Both the position numbers and the translations under genes were made by a program. The notes under the pieces are model-generated. The model was not told the DNA's origin. It searched no databases and saw only the letters and a list, made by a program, of their open reading frames with translations. This document shows, in pieces, positions 33,776 to 44,603 of a stretch of DNA of 64,000 nucleotides (positions within the stretch are counted from its first letter, which is position 1; each line of letters opens with the position of its first letter). Source of the DNA: Datisca glomerata (lineage: Eukaryota; Streptophyta; Magnoliopsida; Cucurbitales; Datiscaceae); assembly GCA_003255025.1 (NCBI GenBank), contig QANY01002227.1:124001-188000 (forward strand), written 5' to 3'.

Positions 33776-34600
33776 TATAATATATGTCTAATCGATCGTG
33801 AGGAATTTCTGTTGTGGTCATAGCTTGTTTATAATGGGTAATATGATCAGATGGATATTTAGATCCGTTATACAACTGAAGCGTCAGAGTGGTAAAACAT
33901 TTTGGCCGCTCAACTACTAGTATCTTCTTGATGAATGGCGACTCAGCTAAGTCTCTGATAGCTAGGTCATTTGTCTTCTTGCACTTTCGCAATGAGTTGT
34001 GCTAGTCTTTTGTCTATATCCTTGATTTTCTCCGCGAAATTATTTTTATTTGACATTGCTTTTTTGCGCTTGTTTCCATTCGCCATTTCTCCGCTTTGGT
34101 TAGCTCGCCTATTTCCCGAGTCTTTGTATCTTCTTCTTGGAGTAGAACTCCTATGAGAATCTTTAGAGCGACTTGTCATATTTCTTTGTTGTCTTGCTAT
34201 GTTACGGTCTTCTTCCCTCCTTCTATAATTTTCATCACGATTTGGATATGTTACGGTCTTCTTCGCCTATTTCCCGAGGTGCTTCAGTCTTAGAATTCCC
34301 AATCCTGACGTGTCAGAGAGGATTGGCGGAACCATTCAAATACATCTTGCTCCATAAGCCATGATTTTCTTTTTCAAGAATTTCCATTTTCTCGTTCAAT
34401 TGTCCTATGACTCACATAATCTTCACCAGCGAAATGTTTTCTTACTTTGTTGGTGTCGGTGGGTTTCTGGTGGGTGGTACTGAGCGTCGCTCAACCACTA
34501 ATGGTGGGTCCAATGAAGCAACCCTTCAAAAATTCCTTGCATTCATCATCCATCATCCTTTAGGTAGTGCAAATTAAGGAAAAAAATTATGAGATTGGTT
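33776..34600 (-). pseudogene. E1 gag, N-terminal part
   Basis: Minus-strand frames include MTSRSKDSHRSSTPRRRYKD with EKIKDIDKRLAQLIAKVQED (a basic, coiled segment) and, after a stop and frame change, LTLQLYNGSKYPSDHITHYK. The last is the start of the gypsy capsid domain (LxxYNGSxxPxDH). The plastid insertion interrupts it just afterwards. Confidence 0.75.
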
Positions 34601-34607
34601 AGTGTTT

Positions 34608-34626
34608 CCCACAGACAACGCCAAAC
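34608..34626 (-). promoter_or_regulatory. E1 primer-binding region after the 5' LTR
   Basis: On the minus strand, GTTTGGCGTTGTCTGTGGG follows the LTR terminus CCACA directly. It resembles the TGGCGCC-type primer region of Tat/Athila gypsy elements, which fixes the element orientation as minus. Confidence 0.7.
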
Positions 34627-35350
34627 TGTGGATGTTAGAAATCCACTATCGATGATTCTGCCACGTGTTTCTTTGAATGTCGTCTGATGAACACGAGAGA
34701 AAAATGAACGTGAAGATATTGGCTTGACACTGGTGGGGTGCCTAACCTAATACATTCCGACGCTCAAGTCAGTGAAATGAAAAAAATAAAAAAAGTAGAG
34801 AATTCTGAATGTTTTGAATGTCATACATCTTTGAGAATTTTTTTGCCTTTATATAGATAACTTAGCATTCTTGTCTGAATACGAAGAGTCATTTTATTAA
34901 TTACAGAAAATGGAGAGTTTTTCATTAAATGCGGAATATGAAATGATCATCTGTTTCATTTCTAATGAAGGCTTCATATATCTTCCTCCTATTTGTGATT
35001 TATTTTGGTCTTGAAACACTACCTTGTGTCATTTGGTATTATTATTTCTCAGTCATATTGACTAAGTCTGAGTTTGAGATTTGGCCTTTCGATCTTTGTG
35101 GATTTGACCTTATTCCGCCTTGTATGAGATTCGGTCAAAATGTAAGGTTCGGCCATATTCGGGCTCGGCAAGATTCGGCCGAAATGTGAAGTTCGGCCAA
35201 AATATGAACTTCGGCCAAAATATGAGGTTCGGTTATATTTGGGCTTTATGTCCTTTATTGTTTGAGATTCGTAGAAGAACTTTATGTAGGAATTGGGCCG
35301 AGTGAGCTTTTATTTGAGAAATTCATAATATAATTATTGGACCCTCTACA
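34627..35350 (-). repeat. E1 5' LTR (724 bp, minus orientation)
   Basis: Plus-strand ends TGTGGATGTTAG and CCCTCTACA give TGTAGAG...CCACA on the minus strand. A short repeated phrase GTTCGGCCAAAATATGAA (35190-35230) also occurs in the other LTRs. The LINE C endonuclease sequence starts at 35351. Confidence 0.87.
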
Positions 35351-35760
35351 TGTGCCTCAGGCTCCATTGATGTTGAGCCAACTGGTGCTAGTGGGGACCT
35401 TGTGCTATTAAGTATTGCTCATTTCTTATCCAAGTCTTTTCTTTGGATCCGACAACAAATTTGACGTTGCGTATTTTCTTTATTTATTTGAGTAATCTCA
35501 ATCACATTAGAGAGGAACAATTGAATACTTTGACTATGAGGATTTCTGAGAGTCAAGATGGTTGTATAGTTTTGAGTGATTTCAATGACATCATGCACCC
35601 TAAGGAAAAGTGGGGAGGAGTTACCCATTCGGCTACCAGCTGTAATAGTTTTAGTGAGTTTTGTCCATGGGTCACGCTTGGTTGATATTATCCACCTTCC
35701 ATGTAGAGGGTCAGACCACGTAGCTATTTTATTGAAAGATATGGCGATGAAAACTACATG
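35351..35760 (+). pseudogene. LINE C part 4: ORF2 endonuclease continuation
   Basis: CASGSIDVEPTGASGGLVLL resumes the endonuclease right after the gypsy LTR. DGCIVLSDFNDIMHPKEKWG and RGSDHVAILL follow, with frameshifts. It ends near 35760, where unrelated A-rich repeats of GATGAAAACTA begin. The rest of ORF2 is missing. Confidence 0.82.
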
Positions 35761-35885
35761 AGAAGTAAAGAAAACTAAACGAAAAACTTAAACAAGATAT
35801 GGCGATGAAAACTAAAAGAGAACCAAAGAAAACTAAAAGAAAAACTTAAACTAAACACGATCAAAAAACAAAATAGAATTACATA
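35761..35885. repeat. Short A-rich imperfect tandem repeat
   Basis: The phrase ATATGGCGATGAAAACTA occurs near 35741 and 35800, each followed by AAAGAAAACTAAA and GAAAAACTTAAAC. It marks the truncated end of LINE C. Confidence 0.65.
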
Positions 35886-37335
35886 AATTATTAATTTGAT
35901 CGTCATAGTTTATCTCAGTTTTTAATTTAATCATCGTAATTTAAAAATTTAAATTTAACTATCATAATTTACTTAACATTTTTATATAATCATTAAGTTG
36001 CTCCATGAATTGAGTTTAACGAAGACGTTGATATGATGCGTTAAGTGATAATGTGACATCTGTTGAATCCACAAATACACAATCATCAACAAAAATTCAT
36101 TTCTCTTTCTTCTAACTCACCTGTTTTATATTACTTTTTAAACTTTTTTAATCATTTGTCTCTCCCTCATCCCTCATCTCTCTAGAACTCGAACGAAGGG
36201 TTTCCCCCACACTCTTTAGCTTTGATTCTATTCTGCAGCTGGCTCCATTTTCGTTCATTTTCTTTCATTTTCGTTCCTTTGCTGGGTTTATGAGTTCTCT
36301 GTCTGCTTCATATAACATTATCAATAATGACTTGATTAACATAGATATAAGAACTATAAAGCAATAGATATATAAATCAGTCACCCAGAAACAGATACTC
36401 CAAAAACGTTGAAAAAACAGATACACCAACGAAATTGTTGCAGATATTGCAATTAAACCAGAATTTATCTAAACTAAAATCAGAATTTCTACATCAACGA
36501 AATTGCTGCAGAAATTGCAATTAAATTCTGAACAGAACTCAACGAAATTGCAATTAAATTAGAAGCAGATGCAGATGTCAACTTTATAACTAATGCTCCC
36601 TTAGAAATTTTTATACAAGCCCAAACGAAATTGCAATTAAATCAAAACATTGAATAATTTAAGAATGGAAACAGTGAACAATTAAATGAAGCATCCCCCA
36701 CCCCCAAAATTACATTCTTACAATGGAAACGGAATCCCTATTAATTAACAAAATTTATTCAACTCAATCTGCCCTCAATGCGGTCTGTCAGTCTCAATCA
36801 GAAGCAGAAGCAGAACTCAACGAAGCAGAACTAGAAACATCGGAATATTAAACCCAGCAAAGGATGAATTTGCAATTAAATTAGACGCAGAAACAGAATC
36901 CATAAATCCAGCAAAGGAACAAAAATGAAACGAAAGTGAACGAAAATGGAGACAGCTGCCGAATCGAATCGAAGCTAAAGGGTCTGGAAAACCCTTGGTT
37001 CGAGTTCGAGAGAGGTGAGGGATGAGGAAGAGAGAGAGAATGGTTAAAAAAGTTTTAGAAAAATGTTTAAAAAAGTAAAAGATAAAATAGATTAGTTGAC
37101 TCACGGAAAAAATACATTTTCGTTGATAATCGTGCATTTATGAATATTACGCGTGCAGTGATACATCATCACTTAACGAGTTATATTAGTGTTTCCGTCA
37201 AACTTAATTCACGGAGAATGACAGAAATATTACATTAAGACGTTGAGTAAATTAGAATGGTCAAATTGAGATTTTTAAACTACGATGATCAAATTAAAAA
37301 ATACAATAAATTACGGTGATCAAATTGTTAACTTT
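35886..37335. mobile_element. Long-TIR (about 430 bp) Mutator-like non-autonomous element
   Basis: Left arm 35886-36310 and right arm about 36905-37335 are inverted copies over their whole length: TTAATTTGATCGTCATAGTT against AATTTGATCACCGTAATTT, and TCCATTTTCGTTCATTTTC against TCCATTTTCGTTCACTTTC. Long TIRs with promoter-like inner ends are typical of MULEs. The roughly 600-bp centre has repeats of GAAATTGCAATTAAAT and no transposase. Target duplications were not found. Confidence 0.75.
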
Positions 37336-38817
37336 TTTTAATAAAATTTAAAGAACAACACTTCAAAGAGGAAGGAAAGACGAAACATAACAATTCTCTT
37401 GTTATTATGCATAAACAACCCAAAATTGGAAAAAAATTCAAGAACAAAAACACAAAGCAAAAGAAACAGGCAAAGATAAACAAATTGGCCTATCATCAAC
37501 TCACCCAAAAAAATAGACAGCTAAACACAATCTTCACTATCAGAAAACACATATGTATGAATCGATTGAGCAAATAAGATAATGTAATTAGCATTATCTT
37601 CAATAGTCAAGTGCAACAGCCAACATGAAGTCACACAACTCAACGTCTGAACGCACGTGACTTGTCATTTGTTGAGAAGCTCAGTAGTTCGATCCTCTCT
37701 ACATGGAGAAATTATTAGGTTTACCAGCAACAATATGATCTATGTCCCACTTACTTTAAATATGATTCGTTGATTCAGATCTGAACGATCCTGATTTATT
37801 TAACACGAAAATAAAAAAAATACACTTATTTTATATATATATATATCTATTTTAAGTAAAATCAGATCTTAGCCATTAATTTTTTAATCCAACGTACAAG
37901 ATTACTGACTATATTGTGGCCAATAGTCCTTATAATTTCTCTTCTCCATGCACCTCCACGACAAAAAAACTACGAGCATCTAGCATGTGTAGGTGTTCAA
38001 TCCAAGGGCGGAGCCACCATATGGAAAGTGGGGTCAAGTGACCCCACTAAACTTTTTGTTTTTTAATTTTTAGTAGAGAAAAATTGTGATTTTTAACTTA
38101 TTTTTGAGTTTTGACCCACTGATTTTTTAACAATGACCCCACTGAGTTTCTTCTTTTGAACTTTTATTTTCAATTTTAACCTTAATATTTTTATTTTTAA
38201 CCCCTAGATAAAAAACCCTAAGATCCATTCCACCAATAACAAAATGCAATTAGCTCAACTTGTGATACATTATAAGTTTACATGGCACAATTGGATTGAT
38301 GTATCTTGATAAGTTAAAAAACTATAACCAATTTATTTTCGCCACGTAAAAGTGTGATGCGTCACAAGTTAGGCCGAATAACATTATTTTCACCAAAATT
38401 TCATCCCTCTTCTCTTCCCCAATTTCCCCAATATTTCACACCCCGTCCCCAAATTCCCCAATATTTCACACCCCTCCTCCCAAGTCTCCGACGACGATGA
38501 GGTCTTCGACAACAATGACTATGAGATCTCTCTATCTCAACTTTATATAACTAGATTTGGGAGAAAATTGATTAATCGCAAACCAAATTCAATTACCCCA
38601 CTTGATTTAATGTTTTGTATCGTGTAATTGATAGGGATTTTTGAGATTTGGTAGGTTCCATTAAATTAGAAGTTAAACAATACAATGAGACCCTTCCAAC
38701 CATGATTTGAACTCATTTTCATGAATGCTTTCTATTTCCGATTCTAGGATTTTGTAGGCTCTGGTTTTGAATTTTTTTTCTGGTGGGTTATCAATTTTAG
38801 ATTGATCATGATATTAT
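37336..38817. other. AT-rich intergenic sequence, no gene recognised
   Basis: It contains a TATATATATATAT run near 37835 and a phrase GGGCGGAGCCACCATATGGA at 38006, similar to the ends of hAT-type elements, followed by CAAGTGACCCCACTAAAC. No matching opposite terminus or coding frame was found. Confidence 0.35.
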
Positions 38818-38825
38818 GTTTAAAT

Positions 38826-39259
38826 TTGGGGTGTTCATAGTTCGGTTCAGTCAGTTTTTTTATGAAAAACAGAACCAAAACTTCAGTTCAGCAATAAAAC
38901 CGAACCAAACCAAACAGTTCATACTAAAAGAGCTGAACCGTTCGGTTCGGTTCATCGGTTCAGTATTAATAATTTAAAATAAATTTTTAAGTATTTTTAA
39001 ATGATATTATTGAAAAAAATAATATAAAATCAAAGTATTTTTCAGTTCAGTTCGGTTTTATATGAAATTATATATAAAAAATAAAAAAATGATATGAATT
39101 TCATGTTTCGATTCAGTTTGAAAACTACCCAAATTCTGAACCGAAACTTTGATTCTCTCATTTTTCGAACTGAACCGAACCGAACAGATATAAAGAATCT
39201 ATCGAACCGATCATTTTCGGTTCAATTCGGTCAATTCAGGACAATTTTGAGCACCCCTA
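38826..39259. mobile_element. hAT-type MITE, 434 bp, with 8-bp target duplication
   Basis: Ends are TTGGGGTGTTCA at the left and, reverse-complemented, TAGGGGTGCTCA at the right. The flanks GTTTAAAT (38818-38825) and GTTTAAAC (39260-39267) match at 7 of 8. The interior is rich in GGTTCGGTT and AACCGAAC. Short TIRs and 8-bp duplications indicate a hAT-family non-autonomous element. Confidence 0.85.
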
Positions 39260-39352
39260 GTTTAAACTTATAAATTAGACTTTGTTTACGATAAAAATTT
39301 GCATATTGTAATTCTTATTGCAAAGCACGTGCCTTGCATAAGCCAACTTACC

Positions 39353-39369
39353 TATATATATATATATAA
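39353..39369. repeat. (TA)n microsatellite at the V1 edge
   Basis: A TATATATA run directly abuts the viral leader end of copy V1 (AACCAACTTACG, plus strand). A second TA run flanks V4 at 58151-58163. Confidence 0.85.
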
Positions 39370-40257
39370 CCAACTTACGATTAACCAACACACACCCATC
39401 AAGTGAGGGGGCTAAGAGCTGGAGGTCCAGTCAATCCAGGTAACAAAATAATTCACACTGAGCACGTCTGTCAATGTTTTACAGGGGTCAACGGTCCTAA
39501 CGCAATCTCTTCTCAATGGACCTTACCCAGATGCGACTTGGGTGACGTCCCACTCAGTGTTCATTGATTGTTTTCTGGACTTACTATAGTCTACAATGAG
39601 TGCTTCCTCAACTTTAACAGTTACACATTGAGTGCCTTCGAGTTAGCAACATGATCATGACTAGTAGAGCTTATAGTCATGGTTATAGGCAGTTCACATT
39701 AGTACATACGTGGTCTCATGAGAAGCTATTGTTTAAATTAAAAAAAAACTTACGGTTTAGGAGCACTGAAGCTCCTGAAAGTAGCAACGTTAATTACTTG
39801 CAAGCTGTGTGCATGAGTGTAATGATGGTAAGAGGAGTAGAGAGAGAATTTAGAGAAGTGGGTAAGGGAAAAGGAAAACATTTATTGAGTGTTCAACACA
39901 TGACCGCCTAGGTACAAGCTAAACACACGATAATCCTCAATAAGGGTGAGGTGCCCTTTTATAACTAAGCAAAGCAACTAAACTTAACTTGAGTACATAA
40001 AAGTAACTAGAGTACAAAGTGAAGTAACTATGGTACAACCATAATTATTACAAGTAATAATTATACAATTGGCGTGGATTAATGAGAGACGTCCAGCCTC
40101 ACTTGTTCGGATGAGCGAATATGCTATTGAAAAAGTAGATTTTGTCTGCTTCTGTTGTGGAGTGACAGTTGTAGGAATTCATGGTGGTTGATTATTTGTC
40201 TGGTAGCGTGGAAAATCAGATCAACTTGCCTTTTCCTTTGTTGTCTTTATCTATTTG
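39370..40257 (-). promoter_or_regulatory. V1 intergenic region, putative promoter and leader
   Basis: Non-coding on the minus strand between ORF2 and the next primer-site position. A TATA box GTTATAAAAGGG sits at 39957-39966 (minus), about right for the caulimovirid genomic promoter. The leader end CACTTGATGGGTG resembles that of V3, but the rest of the leader differs. A small plus-strand frame at 39651-39911 is taken as chance. Confidence 0.55.
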
Positions 40258-41549
40258 TTCAGAGATAATGGCAGTCATGGACTCTCAAAAGTCATCAATT
40301 GTAGGCTTAGGTGGGTCTGCTTCTGCAGGCAGATCTGGCAGATCATCATTTAAGTCTTGACTTTCACCAGCAAGAATGTTGAAGGCATTATGTTGAGTGA
40401 GGTCAAGGCTAAGATCTGTCGTGGGCAGCTGAGTTGGGGTTGGGTGAGAATTGGATGTGGCCATGGAGGAGTTATCTGATCCAAAAACATGTAGGAACTG
40501 AATTTTCACAAAGTCCATGGGTTTAATGGCTAAGTCTTTTTCACTGATGTGAGAAAATTGTTGTTTGATGAGGTTTTAGGCATTTAGGAATGAATTGCCT
40601 GTGGGTGGTGGTACAGCCTTTGGAATTGCTTCATAACAGGCTTGTGCATGGCTTTTAAATAGTCTTAATTAATTCAGTTAAGTGGGGGTTCATGCCTTTA
40701 TCCCACCATTTGGTGAAAAAAATATGTTTAAGAACAGGTATACCATTCTGGTAGTCACACTTGAGATCTCATTTCCAAATCCATGGGATGTTGAACTGGA
40801 TAATGAAATGTATTAATGCTTTTGATACGGTAATATTTTTATTTAACAGGAAATATTGAGTATGCCATTCCCTAAATTCTGTTTGAATTATTTCGGGTAA
40901 AGTTTCAAAAGTAATACCAAACTTATCCCACCATAAGAGGAACCAATTTGGTAAACTTGTATTTAATACTTCGGGACATATACAAATATGCCACGTATGG
41001 TTATGTATCAGATTTTGGTAATAAAATGTATTGGTAAAGGATTTCATGTAATCCCAATAACTATATTTACGGTTTTTTTATGTATCTCCAAAGTTCTGGT
41101 AGTATGGGGATGAAGACCCCATTGATTGATGGAGATGAAATTACGGATTACACCTTTCTGAAAGTAATAGGGCTGGTATTTCAGTTCGAGTCATGAGATG
41201 TATGTCTGATTTTCATGCTCCCAGATTGAACTACTATAACCTCATAGATGTATCTATAGTGTTCAAACCTGGTTGGATACTGTTGTGTGGAGAGAGAGAT
41301 TTTTTATCACCCATGATTTTCCATCCATTTTTCATCATCAGTTTCAATGATGAGGATTGTTTCCTCATATATACTGATAGAGACATATTGTTCTGGTGTC
41401 AAGAGGACTTCTTTCGTACTCTTTCGAGTACCCTCTTACACACTTGGGAATTCGGATGGCCAGAATATCCCATCATTCAGATATTGCATATTTGGTCTAC
41501 CTCTACTGTCGTGCCCATGAGAGCTACGGCCTCTGCCTCGATTACTCAT
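40258..41549 (-). pseudogene. V1 ORF2 (florendovirus-type, function unknown)
   Basis: ATG at 41549 (minus) starts a basic MSNRGRGRSS-type N-terminus after the RNase H end. Downstream frames (41047-40769, 40518-40285) match ORF2 of V4, ending in TDLSLDLTQHNAFNILAGES. The middle is frameshifted. Its role is not known; I cannot assign a domain. Confidence 0.65.
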
Positions 41550-42120
41550 CAGATTTTTGTCCCTGCAAATATTCACAGGTTAGAAAATCGAGAAGAGAAT
41601 TCTGTTCACCTTTACTATACTCAATATCAAAATCAAACACAAATAATATACTCTGCCATGATGCAAAGATCTGTTTAGATGTAAGATTTTGTACATCTTT
41701 TTTTAAAATCTGTTTTGTTGCAGAGCAGTCAACTCGAATAAGAAAAAGTTGATTTAATAAATCATCTCGAAATTTCAGTACACATTTCACTATAGCTAAA
41801 CATTCTTGTTTAATAGTCGGATAATTCTGTGCTAGTCCTTTCCAAGTACCAGAGGTGAATCTAAGTAATTCTTCTTTCTGATTATGAGAATTTAATTATT
41901 TTAGAATACTTCTATAGCCTAGATTCGAGGTATCTGTTTCTACGATTTTATGCCAAGTGGAATTTGGTAAAGCTAAGCAATGTAACTGTTTTATTTTAGC
42001 TTTGATGTTCTTTACAGTTAATGTCAAATCTGGTGTCCAAGGAATGAGGTTTTTCTGCAGTCTTTTATTTAAGAGAGTAGTATCCTGGGCTAATTGGGGG
42101 ATAAAAGTCACGGATGTAAT
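41542..42120 (-). pseudogene. V1 RNase H region
   Basis: Frames 42111-41896 and 41790-41542 show LTLTVKNIKAKIKQLHCLAL and FDIEYSKGEQNSLLDFLTCE, the C-terminal RNase H features of caulimovirid polyproteins. A stop and frame changes separate them. V2 and V4 hold parallel sequence. Confidence 0.8.
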
Positions 42121-42840
42121 TCAGACTTCCTAAGAATCTTTGTAATTGAGTTTTATTCCCTGATTTCATCAGGAAATTTAGATGTGAAATCAATACTACA
42201 GTTAATAGGAATTATGGTGCCATTAGATATATTATGGCCTAAAAATCTTATAGTTGTTTGAAACAGTTTCATTTTACTGGCAGATAAAATCAAACCATTT
42301 CGGTTAATAACATTCTTGAAAATATTCAAACGTTTAACATGCTGATCTATGGATGATGAGAAGATTAAGACATCATCAATGTAACAGATAATGAATGAAG
42401 TGTATGCATTAAAGATATCATTCATAATATGCTGGAATTCAGATGGGTCATTTTTCAAATCAGATGATAAAACATTCCATTCATAATGGCCAAAGGGTAC
42501 GGTAAATGTAGTTTTATACCTGCCTGGTTCAGCTATTTGGATTTGCCAAAATCCTTATTTCAGATCAAATTTTGAGAATATCACAGAATCATACAGTCTG
42601 TCTAATAGATCTTTTTATTGGGTAGTGGATATCTAATCCATTGTAAATCATCATTAAGTGATTTATAATTGATCACTAATTTAGGTGATCCTCTTTCAAT
42701 TTCAGCATTCTTGTTAACATAGAAACCAGTACAACTCCAAGGAGATTTACTGGGCCTAATTAAATTTTTCTGTAATAAAGATTCATTTCGGTTTTGCAGA
42801 GTTCTAAGTATTCCTTTTTCATATGACTATGTGTTTCTTC
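42121..42840 (-). pseudogene. V1 reverse transcriptase
   Basis: Frame 42458-42153 contains IICYIDDVLIFSSSIDQHVK with the YIDD catalytic box. N-terminal RT blocks are readable in broken frames up to about 42840. It is disrupted by stops and small losses and cannot encode an enzyme. Confidence 0.85.
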
Positions 42841-43157
42841 CTATCCCAAAAGGCATTAGGAATATCACTACAATTTTTAGATTGGAATTCATGTAGAATC
42901 ATTTTGATTTTATTCAATATGATTGGTTGTTGTATTTGTTGCTCAATAGTCAGGAAGTGTATTTATTTCTGTAACAAATTTAACTAATTTGTTTTATTGT
43001 CAATTAGATGTCTGATGATATCAACTTCTTTAGTATAAGGTTTTGTTATAAATTCAAAAATAATATCAGCAATATCAACTACGGTATGGATACCAGAGGT
43101 ATCAATTCTGGTTATAGGCATAATCGAATTGAGGAAAAGATTGCCTAAGATAATACT

Positions 43158-43661
43158 TTATGTCATATTATTAATGAGCACAAATGAGACAGGTATGCAA
43201 ACACCATGTTTACAGATAAACGCTTTTAGTATTTTATACTGAATGCTCATAGAATTCCTACTAGCGTTTATTAAAGATTGGGTGGTTTTATGAAAATATT
43301 TTAAAGGGATAAGACCTTCATGAATGCAGTTCATATAGGCACCACTATCAACTAGGACAATGGCGTCAGTAATAATGAAATGAGGTTTGATTACTAGGGT
43401 AATATTCATATACCATTTCTGAAAGGTTACTTGGTTTAACAGAAATACATACGGATTAGTTTCTTTTGTCTGATTTGGTGAGATCTGACAAAGCTGATCT
43501 AGGGAGGTCAAAGTTTGACTTGGACAAGGTAGATCTTGTGAAGTCAAAGGTTGACTTTGACTTGGCTGATCTGGTGAAGTATGAATAGGCTGATCTGGTG
43601 CAAAATCTACAAGGAGTTTTCCTTCGAGAGTAGATTGTTTAAGCAGATTGATATCTTGCAT
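43158..43661 (-). pseudogene. V1 aspartic protease and preceding linker
   Basis: The frame holds AIVLVDSGAYMNCIHEGLIP, with a D-S-G active site, preceded by a Ser/Pro/Gln-rich linker with repeated TSPDQPSQSQPLTS-like phrases. The same linker repeats appear in V2, V3 and V4. The domain is open by eye. Confidence 0.82.
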
Positions 43662-44119
43662 AAGGAGTTTGTTAGTAGTCTTTAGCTACTGAATTTTAGA
43701 TTTAATAATATTAATCTTAATTTTCAGGTTAGAAATGGTAATAGGGTTTTGAGGTATATAATCCTGTTGAATACGGTTTAACAGTTCTTTCATACTGTAA
43801 TTTTCTGCAGGTCTGATCTCAGGAGTGAAATATTCCTTGTAGCAAGTTTATAAGAATATGTGCTTCATCTCTGGATCAGTTATTTAATCTGCTGTAGCAA
43901 GAGATTTCTGAGTATCAGTTAATACATTTAGACCTGGTCCATTCAGATCTAAACCGTTCATCTCAACTATTGCCTTCCAATAGTTGGTTCCTATTATGGC
44001 ATTGTAGGTTTTAGAGCTGCAACAAGGTTGATCTGGCTATTGAGATGTGGTGGATGAGTTAGACTCAGATGTAAAAATATATGCAACGTCATCATCTGAA
44101 CTGGCAGTAGAACTGTCAT

Positions 44120-44600
44120 CAGGGAGGCAACTCATGATTTTCTGTTGAGTCTCTTTATCTAGAGATAATTCATGAAGTTTTTCTTGAATTTAGATCGGTA
44201 TTTATTAGCAAAGTGTCCTGGCAAGCCGCACTTATAGAAAATGGCTTTCATTTTACTGCTGGAAGGTTTCTGATGTGGCTGATGTCTATGTTTCGACTCT
44301 TTATGTCTGAATTTTGTTTTAGAAAAGTATTTTTTATACGGTTTAGAGGGCTTAGAAGAAGTCCTCTGAGGTTTGGATGTAGAGGGATACTGAATCTTAG
44401 TATCATAGGTCAATTGATTACAGAATTCACCTAATTCTTTTATGTTGTCAAGATTCTAGCTTTTCATCATATGTTGTAGCTTCATATCATTGGATAATCC
44501 TAATCCATCTTCTATGACTAGGGAAATGGGATGTCCATAAGTATATTAATCATATGGAATATCCATTCGATTATGTTTATCTCGGAGTTTTCTTCTTACT
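44120..44600 (-). pseudogene. V1 coat-protein tail with degenerate zinc knuckle
   Basis: Frame 44413-44159 is very basic (SKPYKKYFSKTKFRHKESKH) and ends with YKCGLPGHFANKY. The first and last cysteines of the CCHC knuckle read Tyr, so zinc binding would be lost in this copy. Confidence 0.75.
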
Positions 44601-44603
44601 TTT

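Larger units (their letters stand above)
21948..35350 (-). mobile_element. Tat-lineage Ty3/gypsy complex (element E1, minus strand, plus inverted partial E2)
   Basis: Minus-oriented LTRs bound the complex (34627-35350 upstream, 21948-22605 downstream, the latter truncated). Reading the minus strand: primer-site region, gag with a plastid insertion, gag zinc motif, protease, RT, RNase H and a second RNase H down to 28508. There the sequence meets a plus-oriented LTR of the same family (27792-28507) and inverted E2 material. Integrase is absent. Dual RNase H plus antisense ORFs between pol and the 3' LTR are features of the Tat group. The complex splits the LINE C endonuclease. Confidence 0.82.

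Noticed and set aside
39651..39911. Plus-strand frame of 86 codons in the V1 leader
   Set aside because: No similarity recognised. It lies in the viral non-coding region on the opposite strand.
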